NCBI RefSeq assembly: GCF_014268655.2
Contig: NZ_JABWQX020000001.1
Coordinates: forward strand, 712,001-776,000
DNA: 64,000 bases
DNA from: Pseudomonas marvdashtae
Lineage (GTDB): Bacteria; Pseudomonadota; Gammaproteobacteria; Pseudomonadales; Pseudomonadaceae
Direction: 5' to 3'
Part shown: piece by piece, positions 36,113 to 50,850 of the stretch
Position numbering within the stretch: the stretch's first letter is position 1
How the letters are laid out: each line of letters starts with the position of its first letter
Position numbers and translations under genes: made by a program
Notes under the pieces: model-generated
The model's input: only the letters and a program-made list of their open reading frames with translations
What the model was told of the DNA's origin: nothing
The model's database searches: none

Positions 36113-36631
36113 CGAGGTATCCAGAGGTTCTGGTGTCGGGACAGGTACGGTCTCGACGTTGTCCACGTCCTTCTGGATCTGGTCCAGCAACGAGCCTGGC
36201 TTGGCCGGCTTTTCCGGTTTCGGCTGATCGGCATTCTGGGTCGGATCGGTGACTGTGGTGCCACTGTCCTTGCCCATGATGGCCTCATCCCGGCTCACGC
36301 CAGGCATGAAATCGCCCGACAGGCTGACGAGCTGGTCGTCAGGGCTGAAGATAACGCTGATGCGTTCTTGTTGCCGCTCACCGCCACCTGGCTGCAAGCT
36401 GTACAGGTAATCCCAGCGATCGGCATGGAACGTGTCGGTCAGCAGGGGATTGCCCATGATAAACCGTACTTGCCGGCGGGTCATTCCCGGGCGTAACTGG
36501 TCTATCATGTCCTGCGTGACGACATTGCCCTGCTGGATGTCGATTTTGTAAACCCCGGGGAATGAACAACCGGCGAGTGCGAGCAGTCCCACGAAGGTGA
36601 AACTGGTTAGCAAGAGCTTGGTGTTTTGCAT
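36104..36631 (-). CDS. bamE: Outer-membrane assembly lipoprotein BamE (OmlA)
   Basis: The 175-residue protein has a lipoprotein signal ([16 protein letters not shown] with lipobox LAGC, Cys22) and the SmpA/OmlA domain ([19 protein letters not shown]). It joins the BAM complex in the outer membrane. The C-terminal ~60 residues are a Pro/Glu-rich extension. It is divergent from fur, as usual in Pseudomonas. Confidence 0.95.
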   Translation of the reverse strand: MQNTKLLLTSFTFVGLLALAGCSFPGVYKIDIQQGNVVTQDMIDQLRPGMTRRQVRFIMGNPLLTDTFHADRWDYLYSLQPGGGERQQERISVIFSPDDQLVSLSGDFMPGVSRDEAIMGKDSGTTVTDPTQNADQPKPEKPAKPGSLLDQIQKDVDNVETVPVPTPEPLDTSPQ

Positions 36632-36728
36632 CGGTGGGCGACTTCCACTATCTTGGCTGGGACAACGTAAACGCCGATCATACCCGCATTAAGAGAAGCT
36701 GCGAAGCAGCATCGCGAGAAAGCTGACC

Positions 36729-37133
36729 ATGGTTGAAAATAGCGAACTACGCAAAGCCGGCCTCAAAGTGACCCTGCCAAGGGTCAAGATTCTGCAAATG
36801 CTCGATTCCGCCGAGCAACGCCACATGAGTGCCGAAGACGTCTACAAGGCGCTCATGGAAGCTGGCGAGGACGTCGGTCTGGCCACGGTTTACCGTGTCC
36901 TGACTCAATTCGAGGCTGCGGGGTTGGTGGCACGTCATAATTTTGATGGCGGTCATGCTGTCTTTGAATTGGCTGACGGGGAGCACCACGACCACATGGT
37001 GGACGTGGAAACCCGGGAAGTTATCGAGTTCATCAGTCCTGAAATCGAAAAACTGCAACAAGCGATTGCTGATGAGTATGGTTTCGAGCTGATCGATCAC
37101 CATCTCGTCCTGCATGTACGCAAGCGCAAATAA
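36729..37133 (+). CDS. fur: Ferric uptake regulator Fur
   Basis: The 134-residue protein has the Fur winged helix (LKVTLPRVKILQML, AEDVYKALMEAGEDVGLATV) and the metal-binding DGEHHDHMVDVE-type motif. It represses iron uptake genes when Fe2+ is bound. The last coding bases are followed by a hairpin shared with the convergent recN. Confidence 0.97.
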   Translation: MVENSELRKAGLKVTLPRVKILQMLDSAEQRHMSAEDVYKALMEAGEDVGLATVYRVLTQFEAAGLVARHNFDGGHAVFELADGEHHDHMVDVETREVIEFISPEIEKLQQAIADEYGFELIDHHLVLHVRKRK

Positions 37134-37165
37134 GCTCGTCGCGTGGGCGAAAGCCCCCAAAACGA

Positions 37166-37193
37166 AAGAAGGCGACCCTCGGGTCGCCTTCTT
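37166..37193. terminator. Bidirectional terminator between fur and recN
   Basis: AAGAAGGCGACCC and GGGTCGCCTTCTT form a 13-bp stem between the convergent genes. Confidence 0.85.
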
Positions 37194-37208
37194 GCTTTGC
37201 GGCGTCTT

Positions 37209-38882
37209 CTAGATTTTCGCCGCCACCACCATTTTTTTAGCGTGCGCCAAGGACTCTTTGGTCAGGTCGATGCCTCCGAGCATCCGTGCCACTTCTTCCA
37301 CGCGCTCGTTCTTGTTCAGCTTGGACACGGCGGTACGAGTCGCGTCCTCGCCACGCACCTTATGGACAAACAGATGCTGGTGCCCCTGGGCGGCGACTTG
37401 AGGCAAGTGGGTCACTGTCAGAACCTGCCCGCGCTCGCCCAGCCTGCGTAGCAACTGGCCGACGATTTCCGCCGTAGGGCCGCCGATGCCCACGTCCACT
37501 TCGTCGAATACCAACGTCGGCACCCGCGAGGTTTGCGCCGTAATGACCTGGATCGCCAGGCTGATGCGCGACAGTTCACCCCCGGACGCTACTTTTGCCA
37601 GTGCCTTGAGCGGTTGCCCGGGGTTGGCGCTGACCAGCAGCTCCACCTGCTCCAGTCCGTTGGGTTGAAGTTCATCGCCAGCGTTGGGGCGCAGTTCGAT
37701 GGTAAACCGGCCGCCGGGCATGCCCAGGCGTTGGATTTCCTGTTCTACGGCGCTGGCCAAGCCGGTTGCAGCTTGTCGGCGCAGTTCGCTGAGTTCGTTG
37801 GCCTTTTCCTGGTAATGGCGCGCGTAGGAGGCCAATTCGTCCCCGAGGCGTTCGATGGATTCATCGTTGGCGTTAAGGGTTTCCAATTCTTCCAGCAGGC
37901 GTTGCTGCAGTTCGACGACATCGGTTGGCTGGATACGATGCTTGCGCGCCAATGTATAGATAGTGTCCAGGCGTTCTTCCAGATATTGAAGCCGCGCCGG
38001 GTCGGCATCGAAATGATCAAGGAACCGGTTCAGCTCCCCGACTGCTTCTTCGACCTGGATCTGCGCGCTGGTCAGCAGGTTGCTTGCCTCGCCCAATGCC
38101 CCCACCGAATTGCTGACGCTGGAGAGTCGGTTAAGGCTTGCGGTCAGCGCACTCAGCACATTGCCTGAATCGCTTTCACTGCATTGCTCGACCACTTGCC
38201 GGCAAATGCCTAGCAACGCTTCCGCGTTGGTCAGGTTCTTGTGCTCCTGCTCCAGCTCCTCCAGCTCGTTTTCACCCAGGGCCAGGTTTTCCAACTCTTC
38301 GAGTTGATAGCTCAACAACTGGTGACGGGCGCGTTGTTCGTCGCCGGAGTTGGAGAGGCGATCCAGTTCCTGCCGGGTCTGGCGCCAGCGTTGGGCTGCC
38401 AGGTGAACCTGGCGGGCCAGGTCGGTGGCTCCGGCATACTCGTCGAGCAAGCGCCTGTGGGTGTCGGTCTTGAGCAGGGATTGGTGTTCATGCTGACTGT
38501 GGATGTCGATCAGCAATTCACCGAGGGCCTTGAGATCTCCCAGCGGACAGGGCGTGCCGTTGATATAGCCACGGGAGCGACCCTCTGCAGTGATGACCCG
38601 CCGCAGGATGCACAGGCCATCGTTGTCCAGGTCGCGTTCGGTCAACCAGGCGCTGGCTTCGGGAATGTCGACCAGGTCAAACGTTGCCAGGATGTCGGCC
38701 TTGTCCGCGCCAGGGCGCACCACGCCGCTGTCGGCGCGATCGCCTAGGGTCAGGCCCAAGGCATCGAGCATGATCGATTTGCCGGCGCCGGTTTCACCGG
38801 TTATCACGCTCATGCCCCGGTCGAGTTCGAGGTCGAGGTGTTCGACGATGGCATAGTTGTGTACGGACAGGTGCACCAGCAT
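37209..38882 (-). CDS. recN: DNA repair ATPase RecN
   Basis: From ATG 38882 (MLVHLSVHNYAIVEHL) the protein has 557 residues: Walker A GETGAGKSIMLDAL near residue 30, a long coiled-coil region, the ABC signature LASGGELSRISL and Walker B TLVFDEVDVGIGG. It is an SMC-like protein for double-strand break repair. A LexA box lies 24 bp upstream. Confidence 0.96.
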   Translation of the reverse strand: MLVHLSVHNYAIVEHLDLELDRGMSVITGETGAGKSIMLDALGLTLGDRADSGVVRPGADKADILATFDLVDIPEASAWLTERDLDNDGLCILRRVITAEGRSRGYINGTPCPLGDLKALGELLIDIHSQHEHQSLLKTDTHRRLLDEYAGATDLARQVHLAAQRWRQTRQELDRLSNSGDEQRARHQLLSYQLEELENLALGENELEELEQEHKNLTNAEALLGICRQVVEQCSESDSGNVLSALTASLNRLSSVSNSVGALGEASNLLTSAQIQVEEAVGELNRFLDHFDADPARLQYLEERLDTIYTLARKHRIQPTDVVELQQRLLEELETLNANDESIERLGDELASYARHYQEKANELSELRRQAATGLASAVEQEIQRLGMPGGRFTIELRPNAGDELQPNGLEQVELLVSANPGQPLKALAKVASGGELSRISLAIQVITAQTSRVPTLVFDEVDVGIGGPTAEIVGQLLRRLGERGQVLTVTHLPQVAAQGHQHLFVHKVRGEDATRTAVSKLNKNERVEEVARMLGGIDLTKESLAHAKKMVVAAKI

Positions 38883-38905
38883 AAGGCCGCTCCCAGGCAT
38901 TAGGT

Positions 38906-38921
38906 CTGGTTATTTATACAG
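38906..38921 (-). promoter_or_regulatory. LexA (SOS) box upstream of recN
   Basis: On the minus strand CTGTATAAATAACCAG fits CTG-N10-CAG, the LexA operator, 24 bp before the recN start. Confidence 0.85.
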
Positions 38922-39041
38922 TGTTTTGTTTCTGGCTGACAATGCCCTCGCTTAGCTCGATTTGCTTGGATAATCGAAATTCTTAGCGCTGAAGCGAAGG
39001 ATATGCAGCTGTTTTTTGTAAGGTTAATTCGTCGCGCGACC

Positions 39042-39069
39042 CTTGAAGCTGGAAAAGCTGGCCCCATAT
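39042..39069 (+). promoter_or_regulatory. Heat-shock (sigma-32) promoter of grpE-dnaK
   Basis: CTTGAAG (39042-39048), a 13-bp spacer and CCCCATAT (39062-39069) match the sigma-32 consensus CTTGAAA / CCCCATNT. It lies 54 bp upstream of grpE. Confidence 0.88.
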
Positions 39070-39122
39070 ATCCGGGCAGAAGCGCGAGTCGAGCTCGCGG
39101 ACGAAGTTGAAAGGAGAAATCT

Positions 39123-39689
39123 ATGGCTGACGAACAGACGCAGGACACGCAAAATCTAGACGCCAATCAGGCTCCCCAGGATTCGGGTGAAGACCTGGCG
39201 GCACGTGTACAAGTGCTCGAAGAGCAACTGGCCGGTGCGCAGGACCAGGCGTTGCGTGTAGCAGCCGACCTGCAGAATGTCCGCCGCCGCGCCGAGCAAG
39301 ACGTGGAAAAAGCCCACAAATTCGCCCTGGAGCGTTTCGCCGGCGACCTGCTGCCGATCATCGACAGCCTGGAGCGCGGCCTGGAGCTGTCCAACCCGGA
39401 CGACGAGAACATTCGTCCGATGCGCGAAGGCATCGAGCTGACCCTGAAAATGTTCCAGGACACCCTCAAGCGGTATCAGCTTGAGGCGATCGATCCACAC
39501 GGCGAACCCTTCAATGCCGAGCACCATCAGGCCATGGCGATGCAGGAAAGCGCAGACGTCGAGCCGAACAGTGTGCTGAAAGTATTCCAGAAGGGCTACC
39601 TGCTCAACGGTCGCCTGTTGCGCCCGGCCATGGTCGTGGTGAGCAAGGCGCCAGCACCGGTTTCGCCTTCTATTGATGAGCAGGCTTGA
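39123..39689 (+). CDS. grpE: Nucleotide exchange factor GrpE
   Basis: The 188-residue protein has an acidic N-terminal tail, a long helix ([20 protein letters not shown]) and the C-terminal beta domain ending [20 protein letters not shown] and RPAMVVVSK. It releases ADP from DnaK, whose gene lies 101 bp downstream. AAGGAGAA precedes the ATG. Confidence 0.96.
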   Translation: MADEQTQDTQNLDANQAPQDSGEDLAARVQVLEEQLAGAQDQALRVAADLQNVRRRAEQDVEKAHKFALERFAGDLLPIIDSLERGLELSNPDDENIRPMREGIELTLKMFQDTLKRYQLEAIDPHGEPFNAEHHQAMAMQESADVEPNSVLKVFQKGYLLNGRLLRPAMVVVSKAPAPVSPSIDEQA

Positions 39690-39790
39690 AATCGGGCGCA
39701 GCGGCCCCATTAAGAAGTCAAGCGTTTAAGTGCTACCGCAGTTAGCCACCACTGCTGCGGCAACAAAATCCAAGTTCCGGGAGAGTTAAC

Positions 39791-41707
39791 ATGGGCAAGA
39801 TTATCGGTATCGACCTGGGGACCACCAACTCGTGCGTCTCCGTGCTGGAAAACGGCAAGGCCAAAGTTATTGAGAACGCTGAGGGCGCGCGCACCACGCC
39901 GTCCATCATTGCGTACGCCAACGATGGCGAGATCCTGGTTGGCCAGTCCGCCAAGCGCCAGGCTGTGACCAATCCGCATAACACCCTGTACGCGGTGAAG
40001 CGTCTGATCGGTCGCAAGTTCGACGAAGAAGTCGTTCAGAAAGACATCAAGATGGTCCCTTACAAAATCGCCAAGGCTGACAATGGCGACGCCTGGGTTG
40101 AAGTGAACGGCCAGAAAATGGCGCCGCCACAGATCTCGGCTGAAATCCTCAAGAAAATGAAGAAAACCGCCGAAGATTATCTCGGCGAGGCAGTGACTGA
40201 AGCGGTCATTACCGTTCCTGCCTACTTCAACGACAGCCAGCGCCAGGCAACCAAAGACGCCGGTCGCATCGCGGGCCTGGAAGTAAAACGTATCATCAAC
40301 GAACCGACCGCGGCCGCGCTGGCCTACGGTATGGACAAGGGCAAGGGCGATCACACCGTGATCGTTTACGACCTGGGTGGCGGTACTTTCGACGTCTCCG
40401 TGATCGAGATCGCTGAAGTCGACGGCGAGCATCAGTTCGAAGTGTTGGCTACCAACGGTGACACGTTCCTGGGTGGTGAAGACTTCGACATCCGCCTGAT
40501 CGACTACCTCGTCGATGAATTCAAGAAAGAAAGCGGCATGAACCTCAAGGGCGACCCGCTGGCCATGCAGCGCCTGAAAGAAGCCGCCGAAAAAGCCAAG
40601 ATCGAACTGTCCTCGAGCCAGTCGACCGACGTGAACCTGCCGTACATCACCGCAGACGCTACCGGTCCTAAGCACTTGAACGTGAAGATCTCCCGCGCCA
40701 AGCTCGAAGCGCTGGTGGAAGATCTGGTTCAGCGCACCATCGAACCTTGCCGCATTGCCATGAAGGATGCCGGTATCGACGTTGGCAAGATCAACGACGT
40801 CATCCTGGTCGGCGGCCAGACCCGTATGCCGCTGGTCCAGAAGCTGGTTACCGATTTCTTCGGTAAAGAAGCGCGCAAGGACGTGAACCCGGACGAAGCC
40901 GTTGCCATGGGTGCTGCCATCCAAGGCGCCGTTCTGGCCGGTGACGTGAAAGACGTTCTGCTGCTCGATGTCAGCCCGCTGACCCTGGGTATCGAAACCA
41001 TGGGCGGCGTGATGACCGCGCTGATCGAGAAAAACACCACGATTCCTACCAAGAAATCCCAAGTGTTCTCGACGGCCGATGACAACCAGAACGCCGTGAC
41101 CATCCACGTGCTGCAGGGTGAGCGCAAGCAGGCTACCCAGAACAAGTCCCTGGGCAAGTTCGACCTGGCTGAGATTCCGCCAGCGCCACGCGGTGTGCCT
41201 CAGATCGAAGTGACCTTCGACATCGACGCCAACGGCATCCTGCACGTCGGCGCGAAAGACAAGGCTACTGGCAAGACCCAGTCGATCGTGATCAAGGCCA
41301 ACTCCGGTCTGTCCGAGGAAGAAATTCAGCAAATGGTTCGCGACGCTGAAGTCAACGCCGAGGAAGACCGCAAGTTTGAAGAGCTGGCCAGCGCTCGTAA
41401 CCAGGGCGACGCCTTGGTTCACTCGACTCGCAAGATGGTTGCCGATGCCGGTGACAAAGTGACCGCTGAAGAGAAGACCGCGATCGAAGCTGCCGTGGTT
41501 GCCCTTGAGGCTGCCGTCAAAGGCGACGACAAGGCCGCCATCGAAGCGAAGATCGAAGAGCTGTCGAAAGTCTCCGCGCCAGTGGCTCAGAAGATGTATG
41601 CCGAGCAGGCCCAGCCAGCTGAAGGTGCAGCGCAGCAAGGCGAATCGGCCCAGAAAGCCGATGACGTCGTCGACGCCGAGTTCGAAGAAGTGAAAGACAA
41701 CAAGTAA
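39791..41707 (+). CDS. dnaK: Chaperone DnaK (Hsp70)
   Basis: The 638-residue protein has the phosphate loops [14 protein letters not shown] and [15 protein letters not shown], the substrate-binding domain, and the C-terminal acidic end [15 protein letters not shown]. It is an ATP-dependent chaperone acting with GrpE and DnaJ. Bias toward frequent codons fits high expression. Confidence 0.98.
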   Translation: MGKIIGIDLGTTNSCVSVLENGKAKVIENAEGARTTPSIIAYANDGEILVGQSAKRQAVTNPHNTLYAVKRLIGRKFDEEVVQKDIKMVPYKIAKADNGDAWVEVNGQKMAPPQISAEILKKMKKTAEDYLGEAVTEAVITVPAYFNDSQRQATKDAGRIAGLEVKRIINEPTAAALAYGMDKGKGDHTVIVYDLGGGTFDVSVIEIAEVDGEHQFEVLATNGDTFLGGEDFDIRLIDYLVDEFKKESGMNLKGDPLAMQRLKEAAEKAKIELSSSQSTDVNLPYITADATGPKHLNVKISRAKLEALVEDLVQRTIEPCRIAMKDAGIDVGKINDVILVGGQTRMPLVQKLVTDFFGKEARKDVNPDEAVAMGAAIQGAVLAGDVKDVLLLDVSPLTLGIETMGGVMTALIEKNTTIPTKKSQVFSTADDNQNAVTIHVLQGERKQATQNKSLGKFDLAEIPPAPRGVPQIEVTFDIDANGILHVGAKDKATGKTQSIVIKANSGLSEEEIQQMVRDAEVNAEEDRKFEELASARNQGDALVHSTRKMVADAGDKVTAEEKTAIEAAVVALEAAVKGDDKAAIEAKIEELSKVSAPVAQKMYAEQAQPAEGAAQQGESAQKADDVVDAEFEEVKDNK

Positions 41708-42028
41708 CTGCTTGTTGGTCGGCCGGTTGACTGCGTTTGTGCGGTGGCTGGTAGGATGTCGCCGCGCGGGAGCTTGCTCCCGCGTTGGCGTGTCTGGAGC
41801 CAGTGAATTTTTACAGCATGCGACAAGCTTGGGTGCTGGCGGTGTGTTCGGGGATGCTCCTGCTTCCCGGGCAACGTGCACCGCATTTTGGCCGGGTCCC
41901 TGGCTGAAAGATTTATGACCAGGATCGTTGAATCGACGTGAGTTGGGTCCGGGCCTGTATTGGGGCTCAACGAGTTTGGCGAGGCTCAGGAGGGGTTTGC
42001 CGAACGTCCTATAAGAGTGCAAAGACTA
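41708..42028. other. dnaK-dnaJ intergenic region with REP palindrome
   Basis: The 321-bp gap holds no gene. It contains the REP-type palindrome CGCGGGAGC-TT-GCTCCCGCG at 41765-41784. No heat-shock promoter for dnaJ was recognised. Confidence 0.7.
41765..41784. repeat. Pseudomonas REP-type palindrome
   Basis: A 9-bp inverted repeat around TT, with the GGGAGC/GCTCCC core shared with the element at 33253. Confidence 0.75.
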
Positions 42029-43153
42029 ATGGCAAAGCGTGACTTTTACGAAGTATTGGGTGTTGAGCGGGGGGCCAGCGAGGCAGAGCTGAAGAAGGCC
42101 TACCGCCGTCTCGCGATGAAGCATCACCCTGACCGTAATCCCGGCGACAAGGCATCGGAAGAGATGTTCAAGGAGGCCAACGAGGCCTATGAAGTCCTGT
42201 CCGACTCCAGCAAGCGCGCGGCTTACGACCAGTACGGTCATGCCGGTGTCGACCCGAGCATGGGCGGTGGCGGTGCCGGTTTTGGCGGCCAGAATTTCTC
42301 CGATATTTTCGGCGATGTGTTCAGCGATTTCTTCGGCGGCGGTCGTGGCGGTGCCCGTGGTGGTGCTCAGCGTGGCAGCGATCTGCGCTACACCCTGGAA
42401 CTGAACCTGGAAGAGGCGGTGCGCGGTACCACGGTCAATATCCGGGTTCCGACGCTGGTCAACTGCAAGCCATGTGACGGTTCGGGTGCCAAGAAGGGCT
42501 CTTCGCCCGTTACTTGCCCCACCTGTGGTGGCATTGGCCAGGTCCGCATGCAACAGGGCTTCTTCTCGGTTCAGCAGACCTGCCCGCGTTGCCACGGCCA
42601 AGGCAAGATCATTTCCGATCCGTGCGACTCCTGCCACGGCGAAGGGCGTGTTGAAGAGTACAAGACGCTGTCGGTGAAAGTGCCGGCCGGTGTCGATACC
42701 GGTGATCGCATTCGCCTATCTGGCGAAGGCGAGGCGGGGGCCCAGGGCGGTCCGACTGGCGACTTGTACGTCGTGATCAACGTACGTGAGCACGCGATCT
42801 TCCAGCGCGACGGCAAACATCTGTTCTGTGAAGTACCGATCAGTTTCGTCGATGCGGCATTGGGCGGCGAGCTTGAGATTCCGACCCTCGATGGTCGCGT
42901 CAAGCTGAAGATTCCCGAGGGGACGCAAACCGGCAAGCAGTTCCGGATCCGCGGCAAAGGCGTAGCGCCAGTGCGGGGCGGTGGTGCAGGCGACCTGATG
43001 TGCCGCGTTGCGGTGGAAACGCCGGTGAACCTGAGCCGGCGCCAGCGGGAATTGCTGGAAGAGTTCCGTAGCTCCCTGGCGGATGACAACAGTCACTCGC
43101 CGAAAACCACCGGTTGGTTCGAAGGCGTGAAGCGCTTCTTCGGCGACCTGTAA
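42029..43153 (+). CDS. dnaJ: Co-chaperone DnaJ (Hsp40)
   Basis: From ATG 42029 ([16 protein letters not shown]) the protein has 374 residues: J domain with HPD ([10 protein letters not shown]), a Gly-rich region, four CxxCxGxG-type zinc repeats ([36 protein letters not shown]) and a C-terminal substrate domain. It stimulates DnaK. Confidence 0.97.
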   Translation: MAKRDFYEVLGVERGASEAELKKAYRRLAMKHHPDRNPGDKASEEMFKEANEAYEVLSDSSKRAAYDQYGHAGVDPSMGGGGAGFGGQNFSDIFGDVFSDFFGGGRGGARGGAQRGSDLRYTLELNLEEAVRGTTVNIRVPTLVNCKPCDGSGAKKGSSPVTCPTCGGIGQVRMQQGFFSVQQTCPRCHGQGKIISDPCDSCHGEGRVEEYKTLSVKVPAGVDTGDRIRLSGEGEAGAQGGPTGDLYVVINVREHAIFQRDGKHLFCEVPISFVDAALGGELEIPTLDGRVKLKIPEGTQTGKQFRIRGKGVAPVRGGGAGDLMCRVAVETPVNLSRRQRELLEEFRSSLADDNSHSPKTTGWFEGVKRFFGDL

Positions 43154-43969
<816 letters not shown>

Positions 43970-43982
43970 TGCCATTAATAGC

Positions 43983-44012
43983 GGGGTTCAGGTTATACTG
44001 AGCCCCGTTTTA
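43983..44012 (+). terminator. Terminator after dapB
   Basis: GGGGTTCAG-GTTATA-CTGAGCCCC followed by GTTTTAAA. The loop region also contains TATACT, which could serve as a -10 element for carA, so termination and initiation may overlap here. Confidence 0.6.
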
Positions 44013-44142
44013 AACCGCTTCGCGACGACCTGTCGCATTCCCCTGCCTTTAAGGCTCATTAGCGGTGGACCAAAAAAGCCTTTTTCTGTAAGCTACAGCT
44101 TTAGTGTGTCCACTAAAAGCGCGCAGAATAATTCAGTGAACA

Positions 44143-44180
44143 AGCGGGGTGACGTGTCCATACGTCACTCCGCTTTTTTA
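44143..44180 (+). promoter_or_regulatory. Terminator/attenuator in the carA leader
   Basis: AGCGGGGTGACGT and ACGTCACTCCGCT form a 13-bp stem (one G-U pair) followed by TTTTTT, 45 bp before the carA start. An intrinsic terminator between promoter and gene indicates attenuation. Transcription attenuation of carAB has been described in P. aeruginosa. Confidence 0.8.
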
Positions 44181-44224
44181 CAACCTGCGATCGCCCTTTC
44201 AGGCTTTATTTACGGGAGGTCTTC

Positions 44225-45361
44225 TTGACTAAGCCAGCCATACTCGCCCTTGCTGATGGCAGCATTTTTCGCGGCGAAGCCATTGGAGCCGACGGTCAGA
44301 CCGTTGGTGAGGTGGTGTTTAACACCGCAATGACCGGCTATCAGGAAATTCTTACCGATCCTTCCTACGCCCAACAAATCGTTACCCTGACTTACCCGCA
44401 TATCGGCAATACCGGCACCACGCCGGAAGATGCCGAGTCCGATCGTGTCTGGTCCGCTGGCCTGGTGATTCGCGACCTGCCGCTGGTAGCGAGCAACTGG
44501 CGTAACAAGATGTCCCTGTCCGACTACCTGAAAGCCAACAATGTCGTGGCGATCGCCGGTATCGACACCCGTCGCCTGACCCGCATTCTTCGGGAAAAAG
44601 GCGCGCAGAACGGCTGCATCATGGCCGGCGACAATATTTCCGACGAGGCCGCCATTGCCGCTGCCCAGGGTTTCCCAGGGCTCAAGGGGATGGACCTGGC
44701 GAAAGTCGTCAGCACCAAGAAACAGTACGAGTGGCGCTCCTCGGTCTGGGACCTGAAAACCGATAGCCACGCGACGATCGAGGCTTCCGAGCTGCCGTAT
44801 CACGTCGTTGCCTACGATTACGGCGTCAAGCTGAACATCCTGCGCATGTTGGTAGCGCGCGGTTGCCGCGTCACCGTGGTGCCGGCCCAAACCCCGGCCG
44901 CCGACGTCCTGGCCCTCAAGCCCGACGGTGTGTTCCTGTCCAACGGCCCGGGTGACCCGGAGCCTTGCGACTACGCGATTCAGGCGATCAAGGACGTGCT
45001 GGAAACCGAGATTCCGGTATTCGGTATCTGTCTGGGGCACCAGTTGCTGGCCCTGGCTTCGGGTGCCAAGACCCTGAAAATGGGCCACGGCCACCACGGT
45101 GCCAACCACCCGGTTCAGGACCTGGACACCGGCGTCGTCATGATCACCAGTCAGAACCACGGTTTTGCGGTTGACGAGGCGACCCTGCCGGCCAACGTAC
45201 GGGCCATCCACAAATCGCTGTTCGACGGCACGCTGCAAGGCATCGAGCGTACCGACAAGAGCGCGTTCAGCTTCCAGGGTCACCCTGAGGCGAGCCCGGG
45301 CCCGAACGATGTGGCGCCGCTGTTCGATCGCTTCATCAATGAGATGGCCAAGCGACGCTGA
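44225..45361 (+). CDS. carA: Carbamoyl-phosphate synthase small subunit
   Basis: Translation starts at TTG 44225, with GGGAGG seven bases upstream and no nearer ATG. The 378-residue protein has the CPSase small-chain N-terminal domain and a class I glutamine amidotransferase domain with catalytic [12 protein letters not shown] and the His/Glu pair in GHPEASPGP. It supplies ammonia to CarB for arginine and pyrimidine synthesis. Confidence 0.97.
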   Translation: MTKPAILALADGSIFRGEAIGADGQTVGEVVFNTAMTGYQEILTDPSYAQQIVTLTYPHIGNTGTTPEDAESDRVWSAGLVIRDLPLVASNWRNKMSLSDYLKANNVVAIAGIDTRRLTRILREKGAQNGCIMAGDNISDEAAIAAAQGFPGLKGMDLAKVVSTKKQYEWRSSVWDLKTDSHATIEASELPYHVVAYDYGVKLNILRMLVARGCRVTVVPAQTPAADVLALKPDGVFLSNGPGDPEPCDYAIQAIKDVLETEIPVFGICLGHQLLALASGAKTLKMGHGHHGANHPVQDLDTGVVMITSQNHGFAVDEATLPANVRAIHKSLFDGTLQGIERTDKSAFSFQGHPEASPGPNDVAPLFDRFINEMAKRR

Positions 45362-45466
45362 CCGCGTGAAGCCTGAGGGCGGCCCCGAAACCGGCGGCCC
45401 CCTCGGGCGCTTCAAAGATTGTTCGACGGCCTAGCCGACTGACCTGCGGATTTGAGTGACAAACCC

Positions 45467-48684
<3,218 letters not shown>

Positions 48685-48688
<4 letters not shown>

Positions 48689-49167
48689 GCATAACCAAGT
48701 ATCCGATGACCGTTCAGGGCGCGAAGGCCCTGGAAGAAGAACACGCTTTCCTGACCAAGGTCGAGCGCCCGCGCTTGAGCCAGGCTATCGGTGAAGCGCG
48801 TGAGCTGGGCGATCTCAAGGAAAACGCCGAATACCATGCTGCCCGAGAGGAGCAAGGCATGGTTGAGGCGCGCGTCCGTGACATCGAAGGCCGCATGCAG
48901 AATGCGGTGATCATTGACGTCACATCGATCCCGCACACCGGCAAAGTGATTTTCGGCACCACCGTGGAAATCGCCAACGTCGAGACCGATGAGCGCGTCA
49001 CCTACCAGATCGTTGGCGAGGATGAGGCCGACTTCAAGCTCGGCAAAATCTCCGTTGGTTCGCCACTTGCCCGCGCCTTGATTGCCAAGGAAGAGGGTGA
49101 TGTTGTGGCCGTGAAGACGCCGAGCGGTGTCATCGAGTACGAGATTGTCGAAGTCCGTCACATCTGA
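48685..49167 (+). CDS. greA: Transcription elongation factor GreA
   Basis: The 160-residue protein has the N-terminal coiled coil with the acidic tip ([18 protein letters not shown]) that enters the RNA polymerase channel, and the FKBP-like C-terminal domain ([16 protein letters not shown]). It rescues backtracked polymerase. It is translationally coupled to carB. Confidence 0.97.
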
Positions 49168-49195
49168 ACGAAGGCGCCCGCTGCGTGCGGGTGCC

Positions 49196-49600
49196 ATGAT
49201 CTGGCAGCTCACTCAGATGTTATGGGTGGGCGGCGTCTGGTTGTTGCACATCGGTCTGCTACCGGTGCTGGGCCGAATCGGCCTGGCTCCGCTGCTCATC
49301 GATGAAATCGGGGGTATGCTGACGGCGCTGCTGGTAGGGTTTTCCGCAGCGTGCATATTGTTTCAGGCTTTGGTGCTGGTTCAGGCCGAGGGCCTTGGCA
49401 GTCTTTGGCGCGACATTCGTGGGCAATTGCTGCTCATGTCGTTGTATGGGTGCGGGATGTTCCTGGCGGTACGCCTCGGTTGGCCCGATGCAACGCAATG
49501 GCAGGTATTCAGTTATCTGGTATTGGGTTTCTCCGGATTGGTGCTGGTCTTGCAGCCGGCTCCCGGTTGGAGCGGCAGGGTGCGCGAAGCACACCCTTGA
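49196..49600 (+). CDS. Small integral membrane protein (DUF4149-like)
   Basis: From ATG 49196 the product is 134 residues with four hydrophobic segments (MLWVGGVWLLHIGLLPVL, LLVGFSAACILFQALVLV, QLLLMSLYGCGMFLAV, FSYLVLGFSGLVLVLQ). The location between greA and yhbY fits the conserved Pseudomonas membrane protein of that locus. DUF4149 membership is suggested, not proven. The function is unknown. Confidence 0.65.
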   Translation: MIWQLTQMLWVGGVWLLHIGLLPVLGRIGLAPLLIDEIGGMLTALLVGFSAACILFQALVLVQAEGLGSLWRDIRGQLLLMSLYGCGMFLAVRLGWPDATQWQVFSYLVLGFSGLVLVLQPAPGWSGRVREAHP

Positions 49601-49610
49601 CCCTTTGGCA

Positions 49611-49919
49611 TCACTTGAAGCGGTGAACGTTCGACAGTTGCTTGTTGACGCTGAAATTCTTGCGATAAATCAGTGCCATTTTGCCGATGACCTGCACCAG
49701 GTCTGCCTTCCCGACTTTGCACAACTCGGCAACGGCAGCCAGGCGGGCTTCGCGATCCAGGATGTTGAGCTTGATCTTGATCAGCTCATGGTCACCCAGG
49801 GCGCGCTCCAGTTCGGCGAGTACACCTTCAGTCAAACCGTTGTCAGCCACAGTCAAAACCGGTTTCAGATGGTGGCCAATGGATTTGTATTGTTTCTTCT
49901 GCTCTTGAGTGAGCGGCAT
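49611..49919 (-). CDS. yhbY: CRM-domain RNA-binding protein YhbY
   Basis: The 102-residue protein is a single CRM domain (KKQYKSIGHHLKPVLTVADN, ALGDHELIKIKL). It associates with pre-50S ribosomal subunits. It is divergent from rlmE, as is typical. Confidence 0.92.
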   Translation of the reverse strand: MPLTQEQKKQYKSIGHHLKPVLTVADNGLTEGVLAELERALGDHELIKIKLNILDREARLAAVAELCKVGKADLVQVIGKMALIYRKNFSVNKQLSNVHRFK

Positions 49920-50027
49920 AATCTGACCCCTGCGTCTGATCTTGTAAAAAGCGGCGGCCAGTTTACCCGAGCGAGTCCGGGACCGCCCAGTTAATCACGA
50001 CCCGATTTAATATTTCAGAGGTGGCCC

Positions 50028-50660
50028 GTGGCCCGTTCCAAGACAAGTCTTAAATGGCTGCAAGAGCATTTCAACGACCCATTCGTGAAAATGGCGCAAA
50101 AAGACGGGTATCGCTCCCGTGCCAGCTACAAGCTGTTGGAAATTCAGGAAAGAGACCGTTTGATCCGTCCAGGCATGAGCGTGATCGACTTGGGCGCCGC
50201 CCCGGGTGGCTGGTCCCAAGTGACCAGTCGTCTGATTGGTGGGCAAGGCACACTGATCGCTTCCGATATCCTGGAAATGGACAGCATCCCGGATGTGACC
50301 TTCATTCAGGGCGACTTTACCGAGGACGCCGTACTGGCGAATATCCTTGAAGCGGTCGGAAAAAACGAGGTGGACCTTGTGATTTCCGATATGGCCCCCA
50401 ATATGAGTGGACTGGCGTCTGTTGATATGCCGCGATCGATGTTCCTGTGCGAGTTGGCACTGGATCTTGCGACTCGGGTGTTGAAGCCAGGTGGTGATTT
50501 TTTGATCAAGGTCTTCCAGGGTGAAGGCTTCGACGAATACCACAAGAGCGTGCGCAAGCAGTTCGAGAAGGTCACGACGCGTAAACCGAAATCATCGCGT
50601 GATCGCTCCCGTGAGCAGTACCTGCTGGGCCGTGGTTTCCGCGGGCGCAGTGAGGAATAA
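50028..50660 (+). CDS. rlmE: 23S rRNA 2'-O-methyltransferase RlmE (FtsJ/RrmJ)
   Basis: The GTG start at 50028 gives 210 residues. The SAM motif [16 protein letters not shown] and the K-D-K-E tetrad of RrmJ (Lys in RASYKLLE, Asp in ISDMAPN, Lys in [11 protein letters not shown]) are present. It methylates U2552 of 23S rRNA. ftsH follows after 190 bp, the usual order. Confidence 0.95.
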   Translation: MARSKTSLKWLQEHFNDPFVKMAQKDGYRSRASYKLLEIQERDRLIRPGMSVIDLGAAPGGWSQVTSRLIGGQGTLIASDILEMDSIPDVTFIQGDFTEDAVLANILEAVGKNEVDLVISDMAPNMSGLASVDMPRSMFLCELALDLATRVLKPGGDFLIKVFQGEGFDEYHKSVRKQFEKVTTRKPKSSRDRSREQYLLGRGFRGRSEE

Positions 50661-50850
50661 GAGGTTTTTCGACCGGGGCGATAGGTTTTTCGTATTTCGT
50701 CCCGTCAGCATTAGCGAATATTGTGTAGAAAGTGTTTCACAAAGGGTTACAGACGGCGCCTGCCAAGTCGTAGGTAATGTAGTAAGTTAGGCCGGTGAAT
50801 ATCATGCGAAGCGCGCGCCAGTAGCGGAGCTTGCTTCAGAGGGTAGTTAA

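Noticed and set aside
39710..42022. 770-codon open frame antisense to dnaK
   Set aside because: It is a shadow of strong codon bias in dnaK; it covers the dnaK gene and the promoter-proximal gap without its own signals.
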